A DNA stretch of 64,000 nt from Acidovorax radicis (GCF_020510705.1 NZ_CP075184.1:1612001-1676000), one strand, 5' to 3'. Positions 9,406-18,935 are shown, counted from the first letter of the stretch. A program made the numbers and translations. The notes: a model not told the origin generated them from the letters alone.

Positions 9406-10476
9406 TTACCCCAGTGCCTTCACCACTGCATCCCCCATCTGCGCTGTGCCCACCTTGGTGGTGCCTTCGCTGTAGATGTCGGGCGTGCGCAGGCCCTGGG
9501 CCAGCACCTTTTGCACGGCGGCTTCGATGCGCTGGGCGGCCGCTTCCTGGTTCAGGCTGAAGCGCAGCATCATGGCTGCAGACAGGATGGTGGCCAGCGG
9601 GTTGGCCACGCCCTTGCCAGCGATATCGGGGGCGCTGCCGTGGCTGGGTTCGTACAGGCCCTGGTTGCTGCTGTTCAGGCTGGCCGAGGGCAGCATGCCG
9701 ATGGAGCCGGTGAGCATGGAGGCTTCGTCCGACAGGATGTCGCCGAACATGTTGCCCGTGACCACCACGTCAAACGCCTTGGGGGCCTTCACAAGCTGCA
9801 TGGCGGCGTTGTCCACATACATGTGCTGCAGCTCGACGTCAGGATATTCCTTGTGCACATCGGTGACCACGTCCTTCCAGAACTGGAAGGTTTCGAGCAC
9901 GTTGGCTTTGTCCACGCTGGTGACCTTCTTGTTGCGCTTGCGGGCGGCCTGGAAGGCGACGTGGGCGATGCGCTCGATCTCGGGGCGGCTGTAGCGCATC
10001 GTGTCGAAGGCTTCTTCGGCACCGGGGAAGTGGCCGTCGGTGGCCACGCGGCGGCCGCGCGGTTGGCCGAAGTAGATGTCGCCCGTCAGCTCGCGGATGA
10101 TGAGGATGTCGAGGCCCGCAATCAGCTCGGGCTTGAGGCTCGATGCGCCCACCAGTTGCTCGTAGCAGATGGCGGGGCGGAAGTTGGCGAACAGGCCCAG
10201 GTTCTTGCGCAGGCCCAGGATGGCTTGCTCGGGGCGCAGGGGGCGGTCGAGCTTGTCGTACTTCCAGTCGCCCACGGCGCCGAACAGGATGGCGTCGGAG
10301 TCCTTGGCGAGCTTGAGCGTGGATTCAGGCAGCGGGTGGCCGTGGGCATCGTACGCCACGCCGCCGACCAGGGCGGATTCCATCTCGAACGGGAGTTCCA
10401 GGGCTTCCAGAACCTTCACGGCCTCGGCCACGATTTCGGTGCCAATGCCGTCACCCGGCAGAACTGCGATTTTCAT
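9406..10476 (-). CDS. leuB: 3-isopropylmalate dehydrogenase
   Basis: LeuB oxidises and decarboxylates 3-isopropylmalate to 2-ketoisocaproate with NAD+, the third step of leucine synthesis. The 356-residue protein starts [15 protein letters not shown] and contains the substrate-binding [10 protein letters not shown] segment (the leucine-enzyme version of the family), the catalytic Lys/Asp region [17 protein letters not shown] and the NAD-specific [11 protein letters not shown]. It follows leuD by 88 bp, a gap occupied mostly by a dispersed palindromic repeat, so co-transcription with leuC-leuD is likely but may be modulated there. Confidence 0.97.
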   Translation of the reverse strand: MKIAVLPGDGIGTEIVAEAVKVLEALELPFEMESALVGGVAYDAHGHPLPESTLKLAKDSDAILFGAVGDWKYDKLDRPLRPEQAILGLRKNLGLFANFRPAICYEQLVGASSLKPELIAGLDILIIRELTGDIYFGQPRGRRVATDGHFPGAEEAFDTMRYSRPEIERIAHVAFQAARKRNKKVTSVDKANVLETFQFWKDVVTDVHKEYPDVELQHMYVDNAAMQLVKAPKAFDVVVTGNMFGDILSDEASMLTGSIGMLPSASLNSSNQGLYEPSHGSAPDIAGKGVANPLATILSAAMMLRFSLNQEAAAQRIEAAVQKVLAQGLRTPDIYSEGTTKVGTAQMGDAVVKALG

Positions 10477-10487
10477 TGAGTTTGCTT

Positions 10488-10550
10488 TGTTTTTGATAGC
10501 TGCTAGCGCTTATGGGTAAAGCGCTAGAGGCCAATTTGACTGATATTTTT
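10488..10550 (+). repeat. Dispersed palindromic repeat, copy 2
   Basis: Within the leuD-leuB gap. Reads TTTTTGATAGCTGCTAGCGC, then a short loop, then AAAGCGCTAGAGGCC followed by AATTTGACTGAT. It is one of the two copies most like the consensus and defines the asymmetric right arm. Confidence 0.85.
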
Positions 10551-10564
10551 ATGCCCGTGCTGTC

Positions 10565-11215
10565 TTACGACACCATCGAGTGCGCCAGCCAAGGCTTGGT
10601 GGCCAGGCGCTGGGCTTCAAAGGCTTTGATCTTGTCGGACTGGCGCAGGGTCAGGCCGATGTCGTCAAAGCCGTTGAGCAGGCAGTATTTGCGAAAGGCC
10701 TGCACGTCGAACGGGATCGTCTCGCCTTGGGGGCGAACGATCACTTGGCGCTCCAGGTCGATGGTGAGCTGGTAGCCGGGGAAGGCCAACACTTCGTCAA
10801 ACAGCTGGGCCACCGTGGCCTCAGGCAGCACGATGGGCAGCAGGCCGTTCTTGAAGCAGTTGTTGAAGAAGATGTCGGCAAAGCTGGGCGCGATGACGGC
10901 ACGAAAGCCGTACTGGTCCAGCGCCCACGGCGCGTGCTCGCGGCTGGAGCCGCAGCCGAAGTTCTTGCGCGCCAGCAGGATGGAGGCGCCTTTGTAACGC
11001 GGCTGGTTCAGCACGAAGTCGGGGTTGGGCTTGCGGCTGGCGGGGTCTTGCCCGGGCTCGCCGTGGTCCAGGTAGCGCCACTCGTCGAATAGGTTCACGC
11101 CAAAGCCGGTCTTCTTGATCGACTTCAGAAACTGCTTGGGGATGATGGCGTCGGTATCGACGTTTTCGCGGTCCATCGGGGCCACAAGGCCCTGGAGTAA
11201 AGTGAATTTCTGCAT
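10565..11215 (-). CDS. leuD: 3-isopropylmalate dehydratase small subunit
   Basis: LeuD forms with LeuC the isopropylmalate isomerase that converts 2- to 3-isopropylmalate. The 216-residue swivel-domain protein has the expected [18 protein letters not shown] start and the [15 protein letters not shown] motif that completes the active site. Length is normal. It lies 9 bp after the small entericidin-like lipoprotein gene and is transcribed with it and leuC. Confidence 0.97.
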   Translation of the reverse strand: MQKFTLLQGLVAPMDRENVDTDAIIPKQFLKSIKKTGFGVNLFDEWRYLDHGEPGQDPASRKPNPDFVLNQPRYKGASILLARKNFGCGSSREHAPWALDQYGFRAVIAPSFADIFFNNCFKNGLLPIVLPEATVAQLFDEVLAFPGYQLTIDLERQVIVRPQGETIPFDVQAFRKYCLLNGFDDIGLTLRQSDKIKAFEAQRLATKPWLAHSMVS

Positions 11216-11224
11216 GGCGTTCTG

Positions 11225-11350
11225 TTACTTGGCGGCGCGTTCGAGGGCACCACCGGCACGCTGTACGTCCTGGCCCACGCCCTTGACGGTGTTGCAGCCG
11301 GCCAGCACGAAGGCGATGGCGAGCACGATGAGGGTTGCGGTCTTTTTCAT
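11225..11350 (-). CDS. Entericidin A/B family small lipoprotein
   Basis: A 41-codon gene between leuC and leuD, short enough to be missed by length cut-offs. The protein begins MKKTATLIVLAIAFVLAGC: two lysines, a hydrophobic core and a lipobox (LAGC, lipidated Cys19), then NTVKGVGQDVQRAGGALERA, an amphipathic helix ending in AAK. This is the standard architecture of entericidin lipoproteins (EcnA/EcnB), small envelope lipoproteins linked in enterics to stationary-phase lysis. A GGAG ribosome site lies just upstream (GAAGGAGCCATGTC). Spacing is 12 bp from leuC and 9 bp to leuD, so it is co-transcribed with the leucine genes. Why an envelope lipoprotein is embedded here is unknown; I recall similar placement in relatives. 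Confidence 0.88.
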   Translation of the reverse strand: MKKTATLIVLAIAFVLAGCNTVKGVGQDVQRAGGALERAAK

Positions 11351-11362
11351 GACATGGCTCCT

Positions 11363-12784
11363 TCAGGCAAATTGACGAATGTCCACAAAGTGGCCGTGCA
11401 CGGCTGCGGCTGCGGCCATGGCAGGGCTTACCAGGTGTGTGCGGCCACCAGCGCCCTGGCGGCCTTCGAAGTTGCGGTTGCTGGTGCTGGCGCAGCGCTC
11501 GCCGGGTTCCAGCCGGTCGGCATTCATGGCCAGGCACATGCTGCAGCCGGGCTCGCGCCACTCAAAGCCCGCGGCCACAAAAATCTTGTCCAGGCCTTCG
11601 CGCTCGGCCTGCTCCTTGACCAGGCCGGAGCCGGGCACCACCATGGCCAGCTTCACATTGCTGGCCACCTTGCGGCCCAGTTTCTTGACCACGGCAGCGG
11701 CTTCGCGCATGTCTTCGATGCGGCTGTTGGTGCAGCTGCCGATGAACACCTTGTCGATGGTGATGTCGCGGATTTCCTTGCCGGGCTGCAGGCCCATGTA
11801 GGTCAAGGCGCGCTCGATGGCGCCACGCTTGTTGGCGTCCTTTTCCTTGTCCGGGTCGGGCACGCGGGCGTCCACACCCAGCACCATCTCGGGTGAAGTG
11901 CCCCAGGTGACTTGCGGCACGATGTCGGCCGCGTCGAGCTTGACCACGGTGTCGAATTGGGCGTCGGGGTCGGAGTGCAGCGTCTTCCAGTACGCCACGG
12001 CGTGGTCCCACTCCACGCCCGTGGGCGACAGGGGGCGGCCCTTGACGTATTCAATGGTCTTGTCGTCCACGGCCACCAGGCCGGCGCGCGCGCCGCCTTC
12101 GATGGCCATGTTGCACACCGTCATGCGGCCTTCCATGCTCATGGCGCGGAACACGGAGCCTGCAAACTCGATGGTGTAGCCCGTGCCGCCCGCAGTGCCG
12201 ATCTTGCCGATGATGGCCAGCACCACGTCCTTGGGCGTCACGCCCTTGGCGAGCTGGCCATCGACCTGCACCAGCATGTTCTTGGCCTTCTTGGCCAGCA
12301 GGGTCTGCGTGGCCATCACGTGCTCGACCTCCGAGGTGCCGATGCCGTGGGCCAGCGCACCAAACGCGCCGTGGGTGCTGGTGTGGCTGTCGCCGCACAC
12401 CACCGTCATGCCGGGCAGGGTGGCGCCGTTTTCGGGGCCAATCACGTGCACGATGCCTTGGCGCTTGTGCATGAAGGGGAAGAACGCGGCGGGCGAGATC
12501 TGCGCCATGTTGTCGTTCAGCGTGGTGATCTGTTCCTTGGCTGTCAGGTCGGTGATGCCGTCATAGCCTGCCTCCCAGCCCGTGGTGGGCGTGTTGTGGT
12601 CGGCCGTGGCCACGATGGAGCTCATGCGCCAGACCTTGCGGCCCGCCTCGCGCAGGCCTTCAAACGCCTGGGGGCTGGTCACCTCGTGCACCAGATGGCG
12701 GTCGATGTAGAGGATGGAGGTGCCGTCCTCTTCGGTGTGGACGACATGCTCGTCCCAGATCTTGTCGTACAGGGTGCGTCCCAT
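11363..12784 (-). CDS. leuC: 3-isopropylmalate dehydratase large subunit
   Basis: LeuC is the iron-sulfur subunit of isopropylmalate isomerase. The 473-residue aconitase-like protein starts [14 protein letters not shown] and has the three [4Fe-4S] ligand cysteines C351 (FIGSCTNSR), C414 and C417 (PGCSMC), plus [12 protein letters not shown]. Its length matches LeuC of other bacteria. It follows the LysR-type gene by 21 bp in the same direction and is followed by the entericidin-like gene and leuD. Confidence 0.97.
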   Translation of the reverse strand: MGRTLYDKIWDEHVVHTEEDGTSILYIDRHLVHEVTSPQAFEGLREAGRKVWRMSSIVATADHNTPTTGWEAGYDGITDLTAKEQITTLNDNMAQISPAAFFPFMHKRQGIVHVIGPENGATLPGMTVVCGDSHTSTHGAFGALAHGIGTSEVEHVMATQTLLAKKAKNMLVQVDGQLAKGVTPKDVVLAIIGKIGTAGGTGYTIEFAGSVFRAMSMEGRMTVCNMAIEGGARAGLVAVDDKTIEYVKGRPLSPTGVEWDHAVAYWKTLHSDPDAQFDTVVKLDAADIVPQVTWGTSPEMVLGVDARVPDPDKEKDANKRGAIERALTYMGLQPGKEIRDITIDKVFIGSCTNSRIEDMREAAAVVKKLGRKVASNVKLAMVVPGSGLVKEQAEREGLDKIFVAAGFEWREPGCSMCLAMNADRLEPGERCASTSNRNFEGRQGAGGRTHLVSPAMAAAAAVHGHFVDIRQFA

Positions 12785-12805
12785 GGCGTGGCTTTCTTTC
12801 TGCTT

Positions 12806-13786
12806 TCAGGTGGGTGATTGGATTTTAGTGTCGGGGGCTGCTGCAGGGGGCACCTGCGGTGCGGCCCGCGGCGCCAGATGCTCGACCAGCAGGCGTGCGG
12901 TGACAGGCAGGGCATCGAAATCGCGGGCCACCACCCGCAGCTCGCGGTGGGCCCAGGCATCGGTCAGCGGGATGGCTTGCAGGTTGCCCACGCCGCGCAT
13001 CAGCGCAAACGCCCGGTCGGGCAGCAGGCCCACGCCCAGGCCGTTGTCGATCATGCGGCACATGGCATCAAGCCCCGTGACCTGGATGCGCTGGCGCAGC
13101 GGGCGCCCGGCGGCAGCGGCGGCAGCGCGCATGGCCAGGCTGATGCTGCTGTTGGCATGCAGGCCCACAATGTCCCAGTCCAGGACTTCTTCAAAATTGA
13201 TAGCATCCAGCGCAGACAGTTCATGCGCCCGGGGCACAACCAGCACCAGATTGTCGGCGCGGTAAGGGCGATTTTGCAGCTCCAGGGCTCCGCCCCCGTT
13301 CGCCATGCCGATGTTGCAGATGCCCAGGTCGGCAGCGCCTTCCTGCACGGCGTGCAGCACATCGCTGGAGAGGTGCTCCTGCAGGTCAATCTTGATCTGG
13401 CTGTGCTCACGCGCAAACGCACCCAGGTCTTCGGGCAGGAACTGGAAGATGGCGGAAATATTGGCGTGCATGCGCACATGGCCCCGCACGCCATCGGCAT
13501 ATTCGCTGAGCTCGCCCTGCATGCGCTCCAGGCCGAACAGGACGGTGCGCGCATGGTGCAGCAGGCTTTCGCCAGCGGGGGTCAGCGTGACGCCGCGGCT
13601 GTGGCGGTACAGCAGGGCCGTGTCCACGGCGGTTTCCAGGTCAGACAGGCGCTTGCTGACGGCCGATGCCGCAATGAATTCGCGCTCGGCCGCGCGGCCG
13701 ATGCTGCCGAGCTCGCACACCGCCACAAACAATTGCAGCGAGGTCAGGTCGATACGGCGCGCAAAACTGCGCTCGGAGCTTTTCAT
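12806..13786 (-). CDS. LysR-family transcriptional regulator
   Basis: A 326-residue protein with an N-terminal winged helix-turn-helix (about residues 13-70, LTSLQLFVAVCELGSIGRAA then SAVSKRLSDLE) and a LysR substrate-binding domain. LysR proteins are tetrameric regulators that usually act on adjacent genes in response to a small molecule. Unusually for the family it is not divergent from its neighbour but lies 21 bp upstream of leuC in the same direction, so it may be co-transcribed with the leucine operon and autoregulate it. The ligand cannot be read from sequence. The C-terminal 20 residues are Ala/Pro-rich. Confidence 0.9.
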   Translation of the reverse strand: MKSSERSFARRIDLTSLQLFVAVCELGSIGRAAEREFIAASAVSKRLSDLETAVDTALLYRHSRGVTLTPAGESLLHHARTVLFGLERMQGELSEYADGVRGHVRMHANISAIFQFLPEDLGAFAREHSQIKIDLQEHLSSDVLHAVQEGAADLGICNIGMANGGGALELQNRPYRADNLVLVVPRAHELSALDAINFEEVLDWDIVGLHANSSISLAMRAAAAAAGRPLRQRIQVTGLDAMCRMIDNGLGVGLLPDRAFALMRGVGNLQAIPLTDAWAHRELRVVARDFDALPVTARLLVEHLAPRAAPQVPPAAAPDTKIQSPT

Positions 13787-13895
13787 GGGATGGGGCGTAG
13801 TCCTCTTGTTTTGAGAAGGCTTGCCATTTTCTACTCAATTTTTGATGTTCGCCATCGCTGAATGCGATGGTATTCGTCGTGCAAGGGGGGGTTCA

Positions 13896-13950
13896 TCAAA
13901 AAAGTGAGCTACTAGCGCTTTATCCCATTGCAGTTCAGAGGCTTTTATAT
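13896..13950 (+). repeat. Degenerate dispersed repeat, copy 3
   Basis: CAAAAAAGTGAGCTACTAGC followed by GCTTTATCCC and a diverged right arm CAGTTCAGAGGC. Only the left arm (CTACTAGCGCTTTAT) is well kept. It lies in the gap between the LysR gene start and the end of the MBL-fold gene. Confidence 0.5.
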
Positions 13951-13964
13951 AGGAAAACCAATAA

Positions 13965-13993
13965 AGACGAGCGCTAGGCGCTCATCTTTTTGA
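13965..13993. terminator. Hairpin with flanking A/T tracts
   Basis: An 11-bp stem with one G-T type mismatch (AAGACGAGCGC / GCGCTCATCTT, loop TAG) has T residues on its plus-strand 3' side. It is placed to end minus-strand transcription from the MBL-fold gene, but the minus-strand T tract is weak (CTTTATT). Confidence 0.5.
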
Positions 13994-14030
13994 ACTGTGG
14001 TGCCTGCAGCGCTCCCCGTTGAGCGCTCTC

Positions 14031-14043
14031 AGAACCTGTTCAC
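14031..14043 (+). repeat. Solitary copy of the 270-bp element's terminal repeat
   Basis: AGAACCTGTTCAC matches 12 of 13 bases of the terminal inverted repeat of the element at 38767-39036. It touches the 3' end of the MBL-fold gene, as the full element touches the clpB stop. No partner inverted copy is found nearby. Confidence 0.5.
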
Positions 14044-14047
14044 GATC

Positions 14048-15412
14048 TCAGGCGGGCAGGGTGCTGCCGTGCTCGGGTGCTGTGGCGCGCCAGCGCAATT
14101 CATGCTCGATGCGTTGGCGCAGCATGTCGGCCGCACCCATTTCGCCGTGCACCACATAAACCCGGTCGGGCGCATGCTCCATGCTGCGCAGCCAGGCCAG
14201 GGTCTGATTGGCATCGGCGTGGGCCGAGGCCGAGGTGAGTTGCATCACTTCGGCGCGTATATCGACGTCCTGCCCGTGGATGCGGGTGGTCTTTTCGCCG
14301 TTGGCGATGCGCGCCCCACGCGTGCCCGGCGCCTGGTAGCCTGTGATGATGATCATGTTGCGGTGGTCGCCCGCATACAGCGCCAGGTGGTGCAGCACGC
14401 GCCCGCCCGTGGCCATGCCGCTGGCTGACAGGATCACCATGGGGCCGTGGCGCCGCGCCAGGGCCTTCGACTCGTCGGTGGTCTGCACCATGGTGGCACC
14501 GTGCGAGAGGGCCTCTGCTTCCTGCGCGGTCAGCCGGTGCTCGCCCGTGTGGTGCGAGAAAAGTCCGGTGGTACTCACGGCCATGGGGCTGTCCAGAAAT
14601 ACCGGCAGCGAGTGGGCAACGGCGCCCTGCTTCTTGAGCAGGTTGATGGCATGCAGCACGGCCTGCGCGCGGCCCACGGCAAACACCGGCACCACGGCCA
14701 CGCCGCCGCGCTGGGCCAGGCGTTGCAGGGCGGGGGCTAGCTCTTGCAGGATGTTTTCCTGGGTGTGCTGGCGGTCGCCGTAGGTGGATTCGACCAGCAC
14801 CGTGTCGGCCTGGGGCGGCGCCTCGGGTGGGTTCATGATCAGATCGTCGGGGCGGCCCAGGTCGCCTGAGAACAGAATGCGCCGCCCGCCCACCTCCAGC
14901 AGTACGCTGGCCGCGCCCAGGATGTGCCCGGCGGGTGTGAAGGTGACGCGCCAGCCGGGAATCGGCTCGAAGGCTTTGTGGAACGCGTGGGTGTGGAACT
15001 GCTTCATGCAGTGCTGAGCATCGAGCCGCGTATAGAGCGGCAATGCCGGGGTGTGCTGCGTGAACTGGTGGCGGTTCAAAAAGGCGGCGTCTTCTTCCTG
15101 CAGATGGCCGCTGTCGGGCAGCAGGATGGCACACAGGTCACGCGTGCCAGTGGTGCAATGGATGGATTTCGTATAGCCGTCGCGCGCCAGCAAGGGCAGG
15201 TAGCCACTGTGGTCCAGGTGCGCATGGGTCAGCACCACGGCATCGATCTGGTGGGGCGTGACAGGCAGGGGTTGCCAGTTGCGCAGGCGCAGCTGCTTGT
15301 AACCCTGGAAGAGGCCGCAATCCACCAGCACGCTGTGGCCGTCGTGGCGCACCAGGTATTTGGAGCCGGTGACGGTGCCCGCGCCGCCCAGAAAAGTGAT
15401 GTTGACGTCCAT
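14048..15412 (-). CDS. MBL-fold / beta-CASP metallohydrolase (putative RNA nuclease)
   Basis: A 454-residue metallo-beta-lactamase protein with the HxHxDH metal motif at THAHLDHSG (H63, H65, D67, H68), a further HILGAAS segment, FSGDLGRP and the beta-CASP features SASGMATGGR and a late SASAHADANQ histidine. This is the CPSF73/YSH1-like RNA exo/endonuclease group, so RNA processing is the likely role; substrates are unknown. ATG 15412 (MDVNITFLGGAGTVTGSKY) is chosen because GGAG lies 8-9 bases upstream and the conserved fold starts at once; the frame is open another 243 bp. It stands alone between leuC/LysR and dnaJ. Confidence 0.9.
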   Translation of the reverse strand: MDVNITFLGGAGTVTGSKYLVRHDGHSVLVDCGLFQGYKQLRLRNWQPLPVTPHQIDAVVLTHAHLDHSGYLPLLARDGYTKSIHCTTGTRDLCAILLPDSGHLQEEDAAFLNRHQFTQHTPALPLYTRLDAQHCMKQFHTHAFHKAFEPIPGWRVTFTPAGHILGAASVLLEVGGRRILFSGDLGRPDDLIMNPPEAPPQADTVLVESTYGDRQHTQENILQELAPALQRLAQRGGVAVVPVFAVGRAQAVLHAINLLKKQGAVAHSLPVFLDSPMAVSTTGLFSHHTGEHRLTAQEAEALSHGATMVQTTDESKALARRHGPMVILSASGMATGGRVLHHLALYAGDHRNMIIITGYQAPGTRGARIANGEKTTRIHGQDVDIRAEVMQLTSASAHADANQTLAWLRSMEHAPDRVYVVHGEMGAADMLRQRIEHELRWRATAPEHGSTLPA

Positions 15413-15584
15413 TGCGATTCTCCATTCGTGCCAATTCATGCCAGTGACTGCCATCGTAGCGGCCTGAGCCGTCATCCGGTTCACGGTGGAGTGGGGTGTC
15501 ATGTGATGCAGGTCAAGGTGCGCTGGCAAAGACTGCAAGAAAACGGGAAAGCGGAAAAGTGGAGCGGGGGGCGCGCAGGGACAA

Positions 15585-15621
15585 GAAAAAAGGCTGCCCA
15601 GCGTGGTGCGGGGCAGCCTTT
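15585..15621 (-). terminator. Intrinsic terminator after dnaJ
   Basis: Minus-strand stem AAAGGCTGCCC / GGGCAGCCTTT (11 bp, loop of about 11) followed by TTTTTCTTGT, 40 bp after the dnaJ stop. It ends the grpE-dnaK-dnaJ group. Confidence 0.9.
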
Positions 15622-15659
15622 GGCGCAAAACGGAGGGCGCTTTGTGTGGCGCCACGCAT

Positions 15660-16808
15660 TTAACTGAAGAAGTTCTTCAACCGGTCCGTCCAACTTTCGC
15701 CGCTGGGCGAATGGCGACCACCACCCTTCTTCAGCGACTCTTCGAGTTCACGCAACAACTTGCGCTGGTGCTCGGTGAGCTTGACGGGCGTTTCCACTGC
15801 AATGTGGCAGTACAGATCGCCCGGGTAGCTGGCGCGCACGCCCTTGATGCCCTTGCCGCGCAGGCGAAACTGCTTGCCGGCCTGCGTGCCTTCGGGGATG
15901 TCGATAGCAGCCTTGCCCGCAAGGGTGGGTACCTCGATTTCGCCGCCCAGCGCTGCGGTAATGAAACTCACGGGCACCTGGCAATGCAGGTCATCGCCAT
16001 CGCGCTCGAAGATGTCATGCTTCTTCAGGCGAATTTCGATGTACAGGTCACCGGGCGGGCCGCCGTTGGTGCCTGGTTCGCCATTGCCGGTACTGCGGAT
16101 GCGCATGCCGTCGTCGATGCCGGCCGGAATTTTCACTTCCAGCGTCTTTTGCTTCTTGAGCTTGCCCTGGCCATGGCAGGTGGTGCAGGGCTCGGGAATG
16201 ATCTTGCCCGTGCCACGGCAGTGCGGGCAGGTTTGTTGCACGCTGAAAAACCCCTGGCGCATCTGCACCGTGCCGCTGCCCGAGCAGGTTGTGCAGGTCT
16301 TGGCGCTGGTGCCAGGCTTGGCACCGCTGCCGTGGCAGGTGTCGCAACTGTCCCACGAGGGGATGCGGATCTGGGCGTCTTTGCCACGCGCGGCCTCTTC
16401 GAGCGAGATCTCCATCGCATAGCTGAGGTCGCCGCCACGATACACCTGCCGACCGCCAGCCCCGCGCCCGCGACCGCCGCCCTGCTGACCAAACATATCG
16501 CCAAAGATGTCGCCAAACGCCTCGGCAAAACCGCCAAAACCTTCGGCCCCTGCGCCCCCGGGGCCGCGCATGTTGGGGTCCACCCCGGCGTGGCCGTACT
16601 GGTCATAGGCCGCGCGTTTTTGCGGGTCGGAGAGCATCTCGTAGGCTTCTTTGGCCTCTTTGAACTTCTCTTCGGCCGGTTTGGCGGTGTCGCCCTGATT
16701 GCGGTCAGGGTGGTGCTTCATCGCCAACTTGCGATAAGCCTTCTTGATTTCTTCATCCGAGGCGTTCTTGGGAACGCCCAGGATTTCGTAAAAGTCTCTT
16801 TTCGACAT
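15660..16808 (-). CDS. dnaJ: Chaperone protein DnaJ
   Basis: DnaJ delivers unfolded substrates to DnaK and stimulates its ATPase. The 382-residue protein has the J domain (HPD in [10 protein letters not shown]), a Gly/Phe-rich linker, four zinc CxxCxGxG repeats ([32 protein letters not shown]) and the C-terminal substrate domain. ATG 16808 ([12 protein letters not shown]) is preferred over upstream in-frame codons because the J domain starts immediately. It is the third gene of grpE-dnaK-dnaJ, 105 bp after dnaK. Confidence 0.97.
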   Translation of the reverse strand: MSKRDFYEILGVPKNASDEEIKKAYRKLAMKHHPDRNQGDTAKPAEEKFKEAKEAYEMLSDPQKRAAYDQYGHAGVDPNMRGPGGAGAEGFGGFAEAFGDIFGDMFGQQGGGRGRGAGGRQVYRGGDLSYAMEISLEEAARGKDAQIRIPSWDSCDTCHGSGAKPGTSAKTCTTCSGSGTVQMRQGFFSVQQTCPHCRGTGKIIPEPCTTCHGQGKLKKQKTLEVKIPAGIDDGMRIRSTGNGEPGTNGGPPGDLYIEIRLKKHDIFERDGDDLHCQVPVSFITAALGGEIEVPTLAGKAAIDIPEGTQAGKQFRLRGKGIKGVRASYPGDLYCHIAVETPVKLTEHQRKLLRELEESLKKGGGRHSPSGESWTDRLKNFFS

Positions 16809-16913
16809 GGTCTTTATGAGCCCGGTTGGAACAGGAACGCCGCGCAAGCCTTGGAGCCTGCATGTTCAGGCTCTTCGGGCCCCGCGCGGCGGCTGGGGTC
16901 AACGGGAAGGTGT

Positions 16914-18866
16914 TTAGCCCTTCTTGACTTCCTTCACCTCGGCATCGACCACGTTGTCGTCATCCGCGGGCTTGCCGGAGGACGCCGAAGACGATGCACC
17001 TGCCGCGTTGGCGCCGCCTGCTGCCTGTGCGGCTTGCTCGGCCTGCGACTCGGCATACATCTTCTCGCCCAGCTTCTGGCTCGCAGCCATCAGAGCGGTG
17101 GTTTTTTCGTCGATGGCGGCTTTGTCTTCCGTCTTCAGGGCTTCTTCCAGGGCCTTCACGGCAGCGGTGATGGCGTCTTTTTCTGCCGCGTCGAGCTTGT
17201 CGCCATGCTCGGCCAGGCTCTTGTTCACGCTGTGCACAGCGGCTTCGCCCTGGTTGCGGGACTGCACCAGCTCCAGCTTCTTCTTGTCGTCGGCTGCGTT
17301 CAGCTCGGCATCCTTCACCATCTGCTGGATTTCTTCTTCCGACAGGCCCGAGTTGGCTTTGATGGTGATCTTGTTTTCCTTGCCCGTGCCCTTGTCCTTG
17401 GCGCCCACGTGCAGGATGCCGTTGGCGTCGATGTCGAACGACACTTCGATCTGCGGCGTGCCGCGCGATGCTGGTGGGATGCCTTCGAGGTTGAACTCGC
17501 CCAGCAGCTTGTTGCCCGTGGCGATTTCGCGCTCGCCCTGGAACACCTTGATGGTGACCGCAGGCTGGTTGTCATCGGCGGTCGAGAAGGTCTGCGCGAA
17601 CTTCGTCGGGATCGTCGTGTTCTTGGTGATCATCTTGGTCATCACGCCGCCCAGGGTCTCGATGCCCAGCGACAGCGGCGTCACGTCCAGCAGCAGCACG
17701 TCCTTGCGGTCGCCCGACAGCACCTGGCCCTGAATGGCGGCGCCTACGGCCACGGCTTCGTCGGGGTTCACGTCCTTGCGGGGTTCCTTGCCGAAGAATT
17801 CCTTGACCTTCTCTTGCACCTTGGGCATGCGGGTCATGCCGCCCACCAGAATCACGTCATGGATGTCGGAGACGGACACGCCTGCATCCTTGATCGCCAT
17901 GCGGCAAGGGGCCAGCGTGCGTTCCACCAGTTCTTCCACCAGGGCTTCGAGCTTGGAGCGCGTGAGCTTGATGTTCAGATGTTTGGGGCCCGACGCGTCT
18001 GCCGTGATGTAAGGCAGGTTGATGTCCGTGGCGGCCGAGTTCGACAACTCGATCTTGGCCTTTTCAGCGGCTTCCTTCAGGCGCTGCAGGGCCAGCACGT
18101 CCTTGGAGAGATCCACGCCTTGTTCTTTTTTGAACTCGGTGATGATGTAGTCGATGATGCGCTGGTCGAAATCTTCGCCGCCCAGGAAGGTGTCGCCGTT
18201 GGTCGACAGCACTTCGAACTGCTTTTCGCCGTCCACGTCGGCGATTTCGATGATGGACACATCGAAGGTGCCGCCGCCCAGGTCATACACGGCGATCTTG
18301 CGATCGCCCTTTTCCTGCTTGTCCAGGCCAAAGGCCAGGGCTGCAGCGGTGGGTTCGTTGATGATGCGCTTGACGTCGAGACCGGCGATCCGGCCGGCGT
18401 CCTTGGTGGCCTGGCGCTGTGCGTCGTTGAAGTACGCGGGCACGGTGATCACGGCCTCGGTCACGGGCTCGCCCAGGTAGTCCTCGGCGGTCTTCTTCAT
18501 CTTGCGCAGGATGTCGGCAGACACCTGTTGTGCCGAGATCTTGTTGCCGCGCACCTCGATCCAGGCGTCGCCGTTGTCGGCGGCCACGATCTTGTAGGGC
18601 ATCAGGTCGATGTCCTTTTGCACTTCTTTTTCGGTGAACTTGCGGCCGATCAGGCGTTTGACGGCGTACAGCGTGTTCTTGGGGTTGGTCACGGCCTGGC
18701 GCTTGGCCGAGGCACCGACGAGGATCTCGCCGTCTTCCTGGTAGGCCACGATCGAGGGCGTGGTGCGTGCACCTTCGCTGTTCTCGATGACGCGCGTGGT
18801 GTTGCCTTCCATGATGGACACGCAGCTGTTGGTGGTACCCAGGTCAATGCCGATGATTCTTCCCAT
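16914..18866 (-). CDS. dnaK: Chaperone protein DnaK (Hsp70)
   Basis: DnaK is the ATP-dependent Hsp70 chaperone of the cytoplasm. The 650-residue protein starts [16 protein letters not shown] (phosphate 1 loop), has [13 protein letters not shown] (phosphate 2), the [17 protein letters not shown] linker, the substrate-binding domain and a Gly/Ala-rich lid ending in acidic/basic EVKEVKKG. Length is normal. It lies 117 bp downstream of grpE with its own candidate heat-shock promoter at 18907-18935 and a strong GGAGAAAAAATC ribosome site. Confidence 0.98.
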   Translation of the reverse strand: MGRIIGIDLGTTNSCVSIMEGNTTRVIENSEGARTTPSIVAYQEDGEILVGASAKRQAVTNPKNTLYAVKRLIGRKFTEKEVQKDIDLMPYKIVAADNGDAWIEVRGNKISAQQVSADILRKMKKTAEDYLGEPVTEAVITVPAYFNDAQRQATKDAGRIAGLDVKRIINEPTAAALAFGLDKQEKGDRKIAVYDLGGGTFDVSIIEIADVDGEKQFEVLSTNGDTFLGGEDFDQRIIDYIITEFKKEQGVDLSKDVLALQRLKEAAEKAKIELSNSAATDINLPYITADASGPKHLNIKLTRSKLEALVEELVERTLAPCRMAIKDAGVSVSDIHDVILVGGMTRMPKVQEKVKEFFGKEPRKDVNPDEAVAVGAAIQGQVLSGDRKDVLLLDVTPLSLGIETLGGVMTKMITKNTTIPTKFAQTFSTADDNQPAVTIKVFQGEREIATGNKLLGEFNLEGIPPASRGTPQIEVSFDIDANGILHVGAKDKGTGKENKITIKANSGLSEEEIQQMVKDAELNAADDKKKLELVQSRNQGEAAVHSVNKSLAEHGDKLDAAEKDAITAAVKALEEALKTEDKAAIDEKTTALMAASQKLGEKMYAESQAEQAAQAAGGANAAGASSSASSGKPADDDNVVDAEVKEVKKG

Positions 18867-18906
18867 GATTTTTTCTCCGAATGTTTGATTGGTTTGGATG
18901 GCTAGT

Positions 18907-18935
18907 AACTTGTGGATAACTCGGCTTTGTTCAAG
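18907..18935 (-). promoter_or_regulatory. Candidate RpoH (sigma-32) promoter for dnaK
   Basis: Minus strand: CTTGAAC, 13-bp spacer, CCACAAGTT. The -35 part matches the CTTGAAA consensus in six of seven bases; the -10 part keeps the CCxCA core. The expected start of RNA is about 30 bp before the dnaK ATG. Spacing and sequence echo the sites before grpE and clpB. Confidence 0.65.

Noticed and set aside
13195..13215. Left-arm-like sequence TTGATAGCATCCAGCGCAG inside the LysR gene
   Set aside because: Too many mismatches, antisense to the gene, and no right arm; not counted as a repeat copy.
15603..18905. A 1100-codon open frame on the plus strand opposite dnaJ and dnaK
   Set aside because: It is the reverse complement of two well-recognised chaperone genes; its product is rich in His, Gly, Leu and Ala with no domain, as expected from GC-rich antisense frames.
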